From positions 1 through 64,000 of the forward strand of contig NZ_NAEW01000009.1 of NCBI RefSeq assembly GCF_002075345.1: a stretch of 64,000 bases of DNA, in the 5' to 3' direction. Positions 37,555 through 44,771 of the stretch are shown here, piece after piece. The notes below the pieces were generated by a model, which ran no database searches, was not told the origin of the DNA, and was given only the letters and a program-made list of their open reading frames with translations. Positions within the stretch are counted from its first letter, which is position 1. Every line of letters starts with the position of its first letter. The translations under genes were made by a program, and so were the position numbers. The DNA is from Citrobacter braakii. Lineage in GTDB: Bacteria; Pseudomonadota; Gammaproteobacteria; Enterobacterales; Enterobacteriaceae.

Positions 37555-38322
37555 AAAGTTCCTGATAATCAGTTCCCGCTTTGGCTTTGCCTTCTCTGTT
37601 GTCTGCAGGTTGTACTTGATACCTACCGACTGCATCTCAAGTCCCGCAAAGGTTTCGCGCATCTCCGGTATGTCGTTCACCGAGACGATCATTTTCCCCT
37701 GCATGCTGGTGGCCAGCTGCGCCATGCGCTCATATTCCGCGAGTGGAAAATCCACGCCATAGCCTTCCGTTCCCCAGTATGGCGGGTCGCAGTAGAACAG
37801 CGTATGCGGTCGATCATAACGCTCAACGCACTGCGTCCAGTCCATATGCTCAATAATGGTGCGTGCCAGACGCAGGTGCGCCAGCGACAGTTCTTCTTCA
37901 ATGCGCAGCAGGTTAAATCGCGGTGCGCTGGTGGTGGATGTTCCAAAGGTGTGATCGGCAACCTTGCCGCCGAACGCCTGCTTTTGCAGGTAGTAGAAAC
38001 GCGCGGCACGCTGGATATCGGTCAGCGTCTCTTCCGGCGTTACCTGCAGCCACTTGTATATCTGGCGACTGACCAGCGCCCATTTAAACTGCCGCACAAA
38101 CTCTTCCAGATGATGCTTGACCACACGGTACAGGTTCACCAGCTCATTGTTGACGTCGTTGATAACCTCAACGCGGCTGGGTTCCTTGAGAAAATACAAC
38201 GCCGCTGCGCCGCAGAACGGCTCCACGTAGCAGGTGTGTTTGGGGAACAGTGGCAGGATGTGCTTCGCAAGACGGCGTTTTCCACCAATCCACGGCACGA
38301 TCGGGAGTGAATTCTCTTTCAT
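37552..38322 (-). CDS. Dam-type DNA N6-adenine methyltransferase
   Basis: 256 residues, D12 class. SAM-binding PWIGGKRRLAKHI at residue 9, EPFCGAAALYFLKEP, and catalytic motif IV as FYCDPPYWGTEGYG. Compared with host Dam (278 residues) the target domain is shorter, so GATC specificity is not certain. It is read leftward from an intergenic region and has its own transcription unit. Possible roles: protecting phage DNA from restriction, or tuning transposition and promoters by methylation. Confidence 0.88.
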   Translation of the reverse strand: MKENSLPIVPWIGGKRRLAKHILPLFPKHTCYVEPFCGAAALYFLKEPSRVEVINDVNNELVNLYRVVKHHLEEFVRQFKWALVSRQIYKWLQVTPEETLTDIQRAARFYYLQKQAFGGKVADHTFGTSTTSAPRFNLLRIEEELSLAHLRLARTIIEHMDWTQCVERYDRPHTLFYCDPPYWGTEGYGVDFPLAEYERMAQLATSMQGKMIVSVNDIPEMRETFAGLEMQSVGIKYNLQTTEKAKPKRELIIRNF

Positions 38323-38438
38323 TTACTGTAAGCCTTTTTCAATAGTTGAAAAATACCACCTGATGATGGCAGGCTCATTCTGTTCTCGCGGGAACGGAAG
38401 AGCCCTGGTTGACTCACAGGTGAGAGCTGTGGGTTGAT

Positions 38439-38473
38439 GACCTGTCGGTGGTTTAGGCACCTCCCGGCAGGTC
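38439..38473 (+). terminator. Orphan hairpin with U-rich tail
   Basis: GACCTGTCGG / CCGGCAGGTC stem (one G-U pair) followed by GCTCTTTTCTTCTT. No rightward gene precedes it, so it may end a small RNA beginning near 38330-38380, within the 243-base spacer that otherwise holds only the palindrome at 38514. Confidence 0.45.
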
Positions 38474-38513
38474 GCTCTTTTCTTCTTATCTCATGAAAAT
38501 AACTGTATCGCTG

Positions 38514-38527
38514 TTAAAGTGCTTTAA
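38514..38527. promoter_or_regulatory. Palindrome TTAAAGTGCTTTAA, candidate phage activator site 1
   Basis: TTAAAG-TG-CTTTAA, 38 bases before the rightward gene at 38566. One of three perfect copies of TTAAAG-NN-CTTTAA in the window; all three lie upstream of rightward prophage genes. Thirteen bases downstream is TAATAG, a possible -10 with a preceding TG. Confidence 0.65.
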
Positions 38528-38565
38528 GTAACGCGGCTGGTAATAGTCATTGAAGGAGCGGAAGT

Positions 38566-38907
38566 ATGTCCGGGTTGCAGGAATTCACTGTCGAAGAGGC
38601 TCTTCGGCTTCATGGCAGACAAATAAATGAGTTATCGGGTCAGGTGATAAGACTAAAAATACAGAATGAAATTCTTCAGGGGTTTGTCGGTTGCCTGGCT
38701 CTGGTGGGGCATGAGCCAGAAATACTTGAACGAATCTGGTGTAAGGCTGGAGCCCATATTGCGCGGACTATTTTTGATAATTACGCAGACACAATGAAAC
38801 ATCCTGAACTCAAAAAAATTGTTGAGGAAGAAGTGAAGGCGATTCTGGTTAATAAGACATTAATGAGTGAAATAGTGTCCATTCACACACCTGACGCTGG
38901 TGACTGA
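38566..38907 (+). CDS. Hypothetical phage protein
   Basis: 113 residues. The N-terminal half is amphipathic and coiled-coil-like (EALRLHGRQINELSGQVIRL), with no membrane segment; AAGGAG lies about 9 bases upstream of the ATG. It stands alone behind palindrome site 1 and ends in a strong hairpin. No family recognised; timing is probably middle or late. Confidence 0.7.
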   Translation: MSGLQEFTVEEALRLHGRQINELSGQVIRLKIQNEILQGFVGCLALVGHEPEILERIWCKAGAHIARTIFDNYADTMKHPELKKIVEEEVKAILVNKTLMSEIVSIHTPDAGD

Positions 38908-38925
38908 TACGTCAGGTGTGCTGTT
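38886..38925 (+). terminator. Terminator after the 38566 gene
   Basis: CACACCTGACG / CGTCAGGTGTG, an 11-bp perfect stem that overlaps the end of the coding sequence, followed a little later by CTTTTTG. Also faces the end of the leftward gene at 38927. Confidence 0.7.
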
Positions 38926-38926
38926 G

Positions 38927-39187
38927 TCAGCTTTTTGTTGCCCCTTCGATTATCGCCATGATTTCCGCCCTGAACTCCTCCGTAGAGGCTCTGCTGTCAT
39001 ATGTGGAGACAGCCACAGAACGGGAGGCGAGTATCTGACGTGCTTCCTGATGGAAGTTTTCTTGTGAGAACACATCACAGATAGTTTCCATGCTGCTGCG
39101 GAAGGGCTCAGAAAAAGGAAATATGACGGGTGTGCTGAGCCGGATTAATCGTTGATCATCACCAGCCCTCTGTTTTTTCTGTCGCAT
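38927..39187 (-). CDS. Hypothetical small protein
   Basis: 86 residues from ATG 39187, with GGAGG nine bases upstream. Basic start (MRQKKQRAGDDQRLIRLSTP), then a helical middle (SMETICDVFSQENFHQEARQ). It follows the P-loop gene by 14 bases and is probably co-transcribed leftward with it. Unrecognised. Confidence 0.65.
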   Translation of the reverse strand: MRQKKQRAGDDQRLIRLSTPVIFPFSEPFRSSMETICDVFSQENFHQEARQILASRSVAVSTYDSRASTEEFRAEIMAIIEGATKS

Positions 39188-39201
39188 TTTATTCCTCCTG
39201 G

Positions 39202-40077
39202 TCAGCACGAGATGACTTCATTGATTTCCCCTGAGTCTTTTGCGTCAACTGTTGTCTTTTTTTTCGTAACGTTAATTTTGTTATCAGGTACAGGCCAGTG
39301 AATGCCCTCCTGTACCAGGTCGCCCATTTTGGGAGCAGGTTCGGTCGCCGGGCGGAATTCTGTTGCTGAGAAGTGGAATTGTCCGTGTATCCGGCCTGTG
39401 GCGCTGAATTTTATCCAGCCTAATGCAGAACCATCAGGGTGAAATAACGGTACCCAGAATCCCTCCCGATCCCTTTGGAGGTAACCAGCATATGCAGATG
39501 CCAGCGATACCCGCAATTCAGGCTTATAACCAGGTTCCACCCAGACCTGCGTGTCGTCCCATTCACCCAGACCATGATAACCTTCCATAACTGACTTCCG
39601 GCGCAGCGTAATACGGGGAGGAATACCCGGTGACGTTTTCACTTTGTATTCAGGCTCATTGACGTTGAAGGTGGTATTCCCGTCAGGTTTTTGGTCATGG
39701 TTCAGCGCCATATCCAGCAGCTCATGAAAGTCCCCGCACATCGTCAGTGAGTGACCTGTCGCATCCTGAAACTGATACTGCGCAAACCATGCCAGTGCCT
39801 CGCGGTAACTCATATCACGCACCGTCCGGCCCGGACGACTCTCCGGCAGGTTAATTTCTTCCAGCTTAAAAATGGTCCCGCTGCGTGGGCTGTGCCAGGT
39901 GGTGTAGTCTGCGTTACTCATGCGCCTTTCCGAATCCAGTTCCGGCGAGTCAATAATGACTTTATCGCCGTGGATGAGTTTCAGCGCATCGGCAATCAGG
40001 GCCAGTACGCGGCTTTTACCCGAACCTGTCGGGCCTGATACGGTAATGGTGATGGTGGGGTTGAGCGTGGTGGTCAT
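39202..40077 (-). CDS. P-loop protein of unknown function
   Basis: 291 residues. Perfect Walker A GPTGSGKS at 15-22 in a strand-loop-helix (ITITVSGPTGSGKSRVLALI), then a possible Walker B-like IIDSPELD near residue 40. The remaining 240 residues are mostly beta and tryptophan-rich (DTQVWVEPGYKPELRVSLAS), unlike a normal AAA+ or kinase domain. Read leftward, divergent from the lysis genes across the region with palindrome site 2. Function unknown. Confidence 0.75.
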   Translation of the reverse strand: MTTTLNPTITITVSGPTGSGKSRVLALIADALKLIHGDKVIIDSPELDSERRMSNADYTTWHSPRSGTIFKLEEINLPESRPGRTVRDMSYREALAWFAQYQFQDATGHSLTMCGDFHELLDMALNHDQKPDGNTTFNVNEPEYKVKTSPGIPPRITLRRKSVMEGYHGLGEWDDTQVWVEPGYKPELRVSLASAYAGYLQRDREGFWVPLFHPDGSALGWIKFSATGRIHGQFHFSATEFRPATEPAPKMGDLVQEGIHWPVPDNKINVTKKKTTVDAKDSGEINEVISC

Positions 40078-40138
40078 CGGTTCTGTCCTCCGGGGTGAGT
40101 GTTTCGCCCATCCTGCGTACTCTTTCCGGCTGCCACTA

Positions 40139-40152
40139 TTAAAGCCCTTTAA
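40139..40152. promoter_or_regulatory. Palindrome TTAAAGCCCTTTAA, candidate phage activator site 2 (lysis promoter)
   Basis: TTAAAG-CC-CTTTAA, 58 bases before the first lysis gene, in the 132-base divergent spacer. TGTAATGC at 40173 could serve as a -10. The flank after it (AAGCGATTTACAGCC) resembles that after site 3 (TAGTCGCTTTCCATCC). Corresponds in position to Mu Plys. Confidence 0.7.
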
Positions 40153-40209
40153 AAGCGATTTACAGCCAGCTTTGTAATGCTGTCTCCATCACTCAAGGAG
40201 ACACATTCA

Positions 40210-40569
40210 ATGAAAAAACTCAAACGCCTTTCCCGTCTTGTTGCCGCCACACCCCGCCCGCGCCTGTGGGGCTGGCTGCTGGCCGCTGCCGTGATGTTCC
40301 TGGTGATTGCCGCCGTGTCGCCGCAGCAACTGCCGGTGGTGATTTACAAGCTCTCACTGATTTCTCTTGCTGCCGTGCTCGGCTACTGGCTTGACCGCTC
40401 GCTGTTCCCCAAATCCCGTCCGGGGCAGTTTCAGCGCCACGTTCCGCAGCTGATGAATCTGGGACGTTACCCGGTTGAGGTGGGGTGTCATATGGTCTTT
40501 GCGGCCACCCTGATCCGTCGCGCGATCATTGTTGCGGCGGTGTGTCTGTCTGTCGCGATGGGGTTATGA
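40210..40569 (+). CDS. Putative holin
   Basis: 119 residues from ATG 40210 (AAGGAG upstream). Basic N-terminus, hydrophobic segments LWGWLLAAAVMFLVIAAV, VVIYKLSLISLAAVLGYWL and a C-terminal AAVCLSVAMGL. This is the plan of the putative holins that open lysis cassettes in transposable phages. Overlaps the endolysin start by ATGA. Confidence 0.75.
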   Translation: MKKLKRLSRLVAATPRPRLWGWLLAAAVMFLVIAAVSPQQLPVVIYKLSLISLAAVLGYWLDRSLFPKSRPGQFQRHVPQLMNLGRYPVEVGCHMVFAATLIRRAIIVAAVCLSVAMGL

Positions 40570-41300
40570 CCATGATTTTTCACTGGCCGCAAATTACGTG
40601 GGTTGTGCTGTCATTGCTTACGCTGGGTATCTTCCTTGCAAAACACGGTGAGCCACATAACGACAGATACAGCATCTGGCTGCAACTGGTTGCTGAGATA
40701 TTTATGGCCTGGCTGCTGTGGTGTGGCGGGTTCTTCTCGCAGGCTAACGCTGCCGGACCGCCGACCGCCGCCCTGAAATACCGCAGCGACGTGATACGCG
40801 CCTCCCGCGTGGACTGGGGGCTTAACGCGCCGGTCGCCGACTTCGCCGCGCAACTGCACCAGGAGTCCGGCTGGAATCCTGCTGCCCGTTCGCCGGTGGG
40901 TGCACAGGGACTGGCGCAGTTTATGCCATCGACCGCTGACTGGATTGCCGGTGTTTTTCCGGCGCTGTCATCCCGCGAGCCGTACAACCCCGGCTGGGCC
41001 ATCCGGGCGCTGGTCAGTTACGACCGCTGGCTGTGGCAGCGCGTAGCCGTTCCTGACGGCTGCGAACGTATGGCGATGACACTGTCAGCCTACAACGGGG
41101 GTCTGGGCTGGGTGAATCGCGATCGCAGGCTGGCACGGACGCGTGGGCTGGATGATGCCCGCTGGTTCGGTGCGGTAGAAACTGTGAATGCCGGGCGCAG
41201 CGCGGCTAACTGGCGGGAGAACCGCCACTACCCGCAGCGCATTCTGCATACGCTTGCCCCGCGTTACCTGTCATGGGGAGGAACAAGCTGTGTGGGGTAA
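40566..41300 (+). CDS. Lytic transglycosylase endolysin fused to a holin-like membrane segment
   Basis: 244 residues. Residues 1-62 (TWVVLSLLTLGIFLAKHGEP; IFMAWLLWCGGFFSQANA) look like the small two-helix membrane protein that is a separate gene in related phages. The SLT lysozyme-like domain follows: catalytic glutamate in LHQESGWNPAARSPVGAQG, GLAQFMPSTADW, and SAYNGGLGW. FFSQANA-A resembles a signal-peptidase site, so release to the periplasm is possible. An internal ATG at 40704 could start a shorter endolysin with just the second helix as signal. Transglycosylase endolysins are also used by BcepMu. Confidence 0.85.
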   Translation: MTMIFHWPQITWVVLSLLTLGIFLAKHGEPHNDRYSIWLQLVAEIFMAWLLWCGGFFSQANAAGPPTAALKYRSDVIRASRVDWGLNAPVADFAAQLHQESGWNPAARSPVGAQGLAQFMPSTADWIAGVFPALSSREPYNPGWAIRALVSYDRWLWQRVAVPDGCERMAMTLSAYNGGLGWVNRDRRLARTRGLDDARWFGAVETVNAGRSAANWRENRHYPQRILHTLAPRYLSWGGTSCVG

Positions 41301-41931
41301 ATGGCTGAAACGCATTCCGTGGGGCGACCTGTTGCTGCTGCTGGTTGTAACCGGACTCCTTGGCTGGGTGTGGGTTAAGGGATACGACAGCGGCCATCTC
41401 GATGCGCAGCGTGACGGTGATAAGGCGCTGGCGCAACTGCAGTCACAGTTTGATACGTACAGACGCGAAAGCGCCGAGCAACAGAATGAAGCGCTGCGGA
41501 CTGTCGTGGCCCGCTATAACGCGCAGGTCGCCGCCGCCCGCCAGGCGGACGCAGACTTTCAGGCAAAAAAACAACAACTGGAGCGTGAGAATGCTGACCT
41601 TAAAAAACAGATTGCGGACGTCACCCGTCAGTGGGTGGATGAGAAAGGTAAGCATCATCCCATTGAGTGCGTGTTTACTCGCGGCTTCGTGCAGCAGTAC
41701 AACGCCGCCTTCGGGACCCGCCCCGGTGACGGTGGCGTGTCCGTTACCACCGGTTCCGCCAGCGCTGGCAAAAAGGCCGGGGCAACTGATACCGCTGTCG
41801 CCCGGTTACGCGAATCAGGTGTCAGTCAGGCCGACGTTTTAGCTAACGTCATCGACAATGCCCGCCAGTGCCGGGTCTGGCGGGAACAGGTGAACGGTCT
41901 GCTGGATTACACAGAGGGATTACACCAATGA
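41290..41931 (+). CDS. Rz-like inner-membrane spanin
   Basis: 213 residues from GTG 41290 (GGGAGG upstream). One N-terminal transmembrane helix (LLLLLVVTGLLGWVWVKGY), then a long periplasmic coiled coil (LERENADLKKQIADVTRQWV) and a variable end. It overlaps the endolysin by 11 bases and contains Rz1 in another frame. With Rz1 it fuses inner and outer membranes in the last lysis step. Confidence 0.85.
   Translation: MWGKWLKRIPWGDLLLLLVVTGLLGWVWVKGYDSGHLDAQRDGDKALAQLQSQFDTYRRESAEQQNEALRTVVARYNAQVAAARQADADFQAKKQQLERENADLKKQIADVTRQWVDEKGKHHPIECVFTRGFVQQYNAAFGTRPGDGGVSVTTGSASAGKKAGATDTAVARLRESGVSQADVLANVIDNARQCRVWREQVNGLLDYTEGLHQ
41639..41842 (+). CDS. Rz1-like outer-membrane spanin lipoprotein (embedded)
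   Basis: 67 residues in the +1 frame, entirely inside the Rz gene. Signal with lipobox (MRKVSIIPLSACLLAASCSS), then a proline-rich mature part (TTPPSGPAPVTVACPLPPVP). The nested, proline-rich lipoprotein is diagnostic of Rz1. Confidence 0.85.
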   Translation: MRKVSIIPLSACLLAASCSSTTPPSGPAPVTVACPLPPVPPALAKRPGQLIPLSPGYANQVSVRPTF

Positions 41932-42230
41932 CGATAAATGACCTGAGTTTTGACTGGAACTTCCTGCAGTGGGTGGTGATGGCGGTGGTCGGTGTTTACA
42001 CCTGGCTGATTGGCCGTCAGTCCGCCAGCGCGCAGGAACTGATGGACCTGCGCACCCGCATTGTACGCCTGGAAGAGCAGATAGCGCAGGTGCCAACCCA
42101 GCAACAGGTCGCCGCCATGATGAGCAAACTAAGCAGCGCCGAAGCCCACATGAGCGGACTGAATGAAAAGTTTGATGTGGTCTCGCGCCGCCTTGAGTCA
42201 ATTAACAATTTTCTGCTGCAGAACAAGTGA
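41928..42230 (+). CDS. DUF2730 protein (Mu gp25-like)
   Basis: 100 residues; N-terminal transmembrane helix (FLQWVVMAVVGVYTWLIG) and a coiled coil (DLRTRIVRLEEQIAQVPTQQ). Begins in the Rz stop (ATGA). Family found at the entry to Mu-type head modules; role unknown. Confidence 0.82.
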   Translation: MTINDLSFDWNFLQWVVMAVVGVYTWLIGRQSASAQELMDLRTRIVRLEEQIAQVPTQQQVAAMMSKLSSAEAHMSGLNEKFDVVSRRLESINNFLLQNK

Positions 42231-42236
42231 GGGGTT

Positions 42237-42533
42237 ATGAAGTTTGTTGATTTTCTGCGTGAAGACTGGCGGCTGGTTATCCTGCGCATTCTTTCTGAGA
42301 TGCCGGGATACAGCTCCAACAGCTCGGTACTGTACAGCGCTCTGACGCAGTACGGCCACAACCTGAGCCGTGACCAGGTGAAAACGGAGCTGCGCTGGCT
42401 GGAAGAGCAGTCGCTGATACGCGTTGAGGCGCTGGAATCCGTTCTGGTGGTCTGGCTCACCGAACGCGGTGCTGATGTGGCTGCCGGTCGCGCCGTGGTG
42501 CCGGGGGTAAAACGTCCCGGCGCGGGAGGCTGA
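42237..42533 (+). CDS. Mu gp26-like winged-helix protein
   Basis: 98 residues. ILRILSEMPGYSSNSSVLYSAL and RDQVKTELRWLEEQSLIRVE form a winged helix. Same size and place as Mu gp26, between the DUF2730 gene and the small terminase. Confidence 0.8.
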   Translation: MKFVDFLREDWRLVILRILSEMPGYSSNSSVLYSALTQYGHNLSRDQVKTELRWLEEQSLIRVEALESVLVVWLTERGADVAAGRAVVPGVKRPGAGG

Positions 42534-42534
42534 T

Positions 42535-43086
42535 ATGGGCCGGAAATCCACGGTACACAAGCTGCCGGAAGAGATACGCAGCCACATTGAGCGCCGGTTG
42601 CGCGAAAACCGCCTGACGCTCGATGAGCTGATTGAGGATTTACGAACCGCGTTTCCGCAGACATCCGAACTGCCCGCCCGCAGCACGCTGGGCCGCTATA
42701 AAAAATCCTTTGACGAGGTGGTCGGACGGATGCGCGAACAGCAGCAGATGGCGCGGATGCTGGTCGATGAGCTGGGCGAGAACCCCGACGAACGCGCCGG
42801 TCAGATGCTGGTACAGTCCATTACCGCGCTGACCAGCCATGCCGCCATGCTGGCACAGGATGAGCAGGAGCCGGATATTGACACGGTGCGCTATCTGGCC
42901 CGTGCCGCAAAAGACATTCTGCAGGCCCGTAAAATCAGCTTTGATGAGCGACTGGCTATCAAAAAGCAGGCCCGCGAAGAGCAACTGGCCGAGCAGCAGG
43001 AGAACCTCAAAGCCGTCGCCCGCGAACGGGGCATGGATAAAGAAACCGTGGACTTCTGGAAACGTCGCGTACTGGGGGTGGGCTGA
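42535..43086 (+). CDS. Terminase small subunit (DUF3486, Mu gp27-like)
   Basis: 183 residues; starts MGRKSTVHKLPEEIRSHIER, with LRENRLTLDELIEDLR as a helix-turn-helix and a helical C-terminus. DNA-recognition subunit of the headful packaging motor. Overlaps the large subunit by one base (TGATG). Confidence 0.88.
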   Translation: MGRKSTVHKLPEEIRSHIERRLRENRLTLDELIEDLRTAFPQTSELPARSTLGRYKKSFDEVVGRMREQQQMARMLVDELGENPDERAGQMLVQSITALTSHAAMLAQDEQEPDIDTVRYLARAAKDILQARKISFDERLAIKKQAREEQLAEQQENLKAVARERGMDKETVDFWKRRVLGVG

Positions 43087-44771
43087 TGACCATGAAACCC
43101 TTAGCCTCCACGCTGCGTACGCTGGAGTGGGATGAACTGCCCGCGAGTGTGCGCGAAATCCCCGACAACTTCGACCCGTTCGGTGACGGCGTGCTGATGA
43201 AGCATCAGGCGGAGTGTCTGGCGCTGGAGGCAGATATTATCGCCGTCCCTAAAGGGCGCCGTACCGGTATCACCTTCGCCTGGGGGCTGAACTCCGTACT
43301 GATTGCCGCCGCCAGCAAAAGCGCCGGTGGCGATAACGTCTACTACATTGGCGACACCAAAGAGAAAGGCCTGGAGTTTATCGGTTACGCAGCGAAGTTC
43401 TCCCGCGTCATCGCCGAGCAGCAGTCGCAGGAAATTTCCTCAATTGAGGAGTTTTTGTTTGAGGATCAGGATGAGAACGGCAACACCCGTCAGATTAATG
43501 CCTACCGTATCCGCTACGGCAGCGGTTTTCAGGTGGCTGCGCTCTCCTCCAGGCCTGCCGCTATCCGTGGTCTGCAGGGAGTGGTGGTCATTGATGAAGC
43601 GGCTTTCCATGCTGATGTACAGGCGGTCATGGAAGCGGTCGCGGCGTTGATTATCTGGGGTGGACGGGTGGTGGTTATCAGCTCTCATAACGGCAAAAAC
43701 AATCCCTTTAATCAGTTCTGTAAAGATATTGAGGCCAGGCGATACGGGGAGAATGCTGTCGTGTTTACCGTGACCTTTGATGACGCAGTGGCTAACGGCC
43801 TGTATGAACGGGTTGCAACCATGAAGGGATGGGATATCACGCCGGAAAGTAAAAAAGCCTGGTACACCAGAATCCGTAACGCCTATGGCCCGCGTAAGTC
43901 TGCCATGCGCGAAGAACTGGATGCCATACCGCGTGACGGTAACGGTATCTGCATTCCCGGCGTCTGGGTGGAGCGGGCCATGCCCGATGAGCGCCCCGTT
44001 CTGCGCCTGACGATGGATGATGACTTTATCTCGCTCAGTGAGAATGAGCGCCTGTCCTGGGGAGACGCCTGGATTGAGCAGACGATCGCGCCGGTGATGC
44101 GTGAGGTGCTGGACCCGCAACTGCGCCACGTCTTCGGGATGGACTTTGCCCGCCACCGTCACTTCTCGGCGGTCTGGCCGATGGCCATCACGCCGTCCCT
44201 GAAACGCACGGTGCCGTTTGCCATCGAGCTGAATAACGTCCCGTCGGCACAGCAGGAGCAGATAGTCTTCTTTCTGATAAAACACCTTCCCCGTTTCTGC
44301 GGCGGTGCGATTGACGCCACCGGGCCGGGGATGGTGTTTGCTGAATACGTCGCCGATCGTTTTGGTCGTCCGCGTATCGCCGAGGTGATGCTGAACCAGA
44401 AATGGTACGGGCAGTGGATGCCCAAATTCACCGGCGCATTCGAAGACGGGACGATTGAGGTTCCGCGCGATGACAATATCGCCCAGGATTTGCGCATGAT
44501 TGAAAACGTCAACGGTATCCCGATGGTCGCGCCACTGGAGCGTAAGGACCTGAAAGATCCGGAACTGGTCAGGCACGGAGACTCGGCAATTGCCGGATGC
44601 CTCGCCTGGTACGCCACGCTGAACCTGTCGGCGGAAATCGAATTTCAGTCAACCGGTGAGCGGAGTGTTTACCAGGCGTTGTCCGGGTACGGCGGCGATA
44701 ACGGCGGTGAATTCACGCAGACCGGGTTTGGTACCGTGCGCGGGCGTAACGATTTCGGAGGGTTTATATGA
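43086..44771 (+). CDS. Terminase large subunit (Mu gp28-like)
   Basis: 561 residues. ATPase part: atypical Walker A AVPKGRRTGITFAWG and Walker B GVVVIDEAAFH. Nuclease part with RNase-H-fold aspartates: FGMDFARHRHFSAVW and GAIDATGPGM. Powers DNA packaging and cuts host-flanked phage DNA. Overlaps the portal gene by ATGA. Confidence 0.93.
   Translation: MTMKPLASTLRTLEWDELPASVREIPDNFDPFGDGVLMKHQAECLALEADIIAVPKGRRTGITFAWGLNSVLIAAASKSAGGDNVYYIGDTKEKGLEFIGYAAKFSRVIAEQQSQEISSIEEFLFEDQDENGNTRQINAYRIRYGSGFQVAALSSRPAAIRGLQGVVVIDEAAFHADVQAVMEAVAALIIWGGRVVVISSHNGKNNPFNQFCKDIEARRYGENAVVFTVTFDDAVANGLYERVATMKGWDITPESKKAWYTRIRNAYGPRKSAMREELDAIPRDGNGICIPGVWVERAMPDERPVLRLTMDDDFISLSENERLSWGDAWIEQTIAPVMREVLDPQLRHVFGMDFARHRHFSAVWPMAITPSLKRTVPFAIELNNVPSAQQEQIVFFLIKHLPRFCGGAIDATGPGMVFAEYVADRFGRPRIAEVMLNQKWYGQWMPKFTGAFEDGTIEVPRDDNIAQDLRMIENVNGIPMVAPLERKDLKDPELVRHGDSAIAGCLAWYATLNLSAEIEFQSTGERSVYQALSGYGGDNGGEFTQTGFGTVRGRNDFGGFI

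Noticed and set aside
43440-44576. 378-codon leftward frame across the large terminase
   Set aside because: Antisense shadow; histidine/arginine-rich with no domain.
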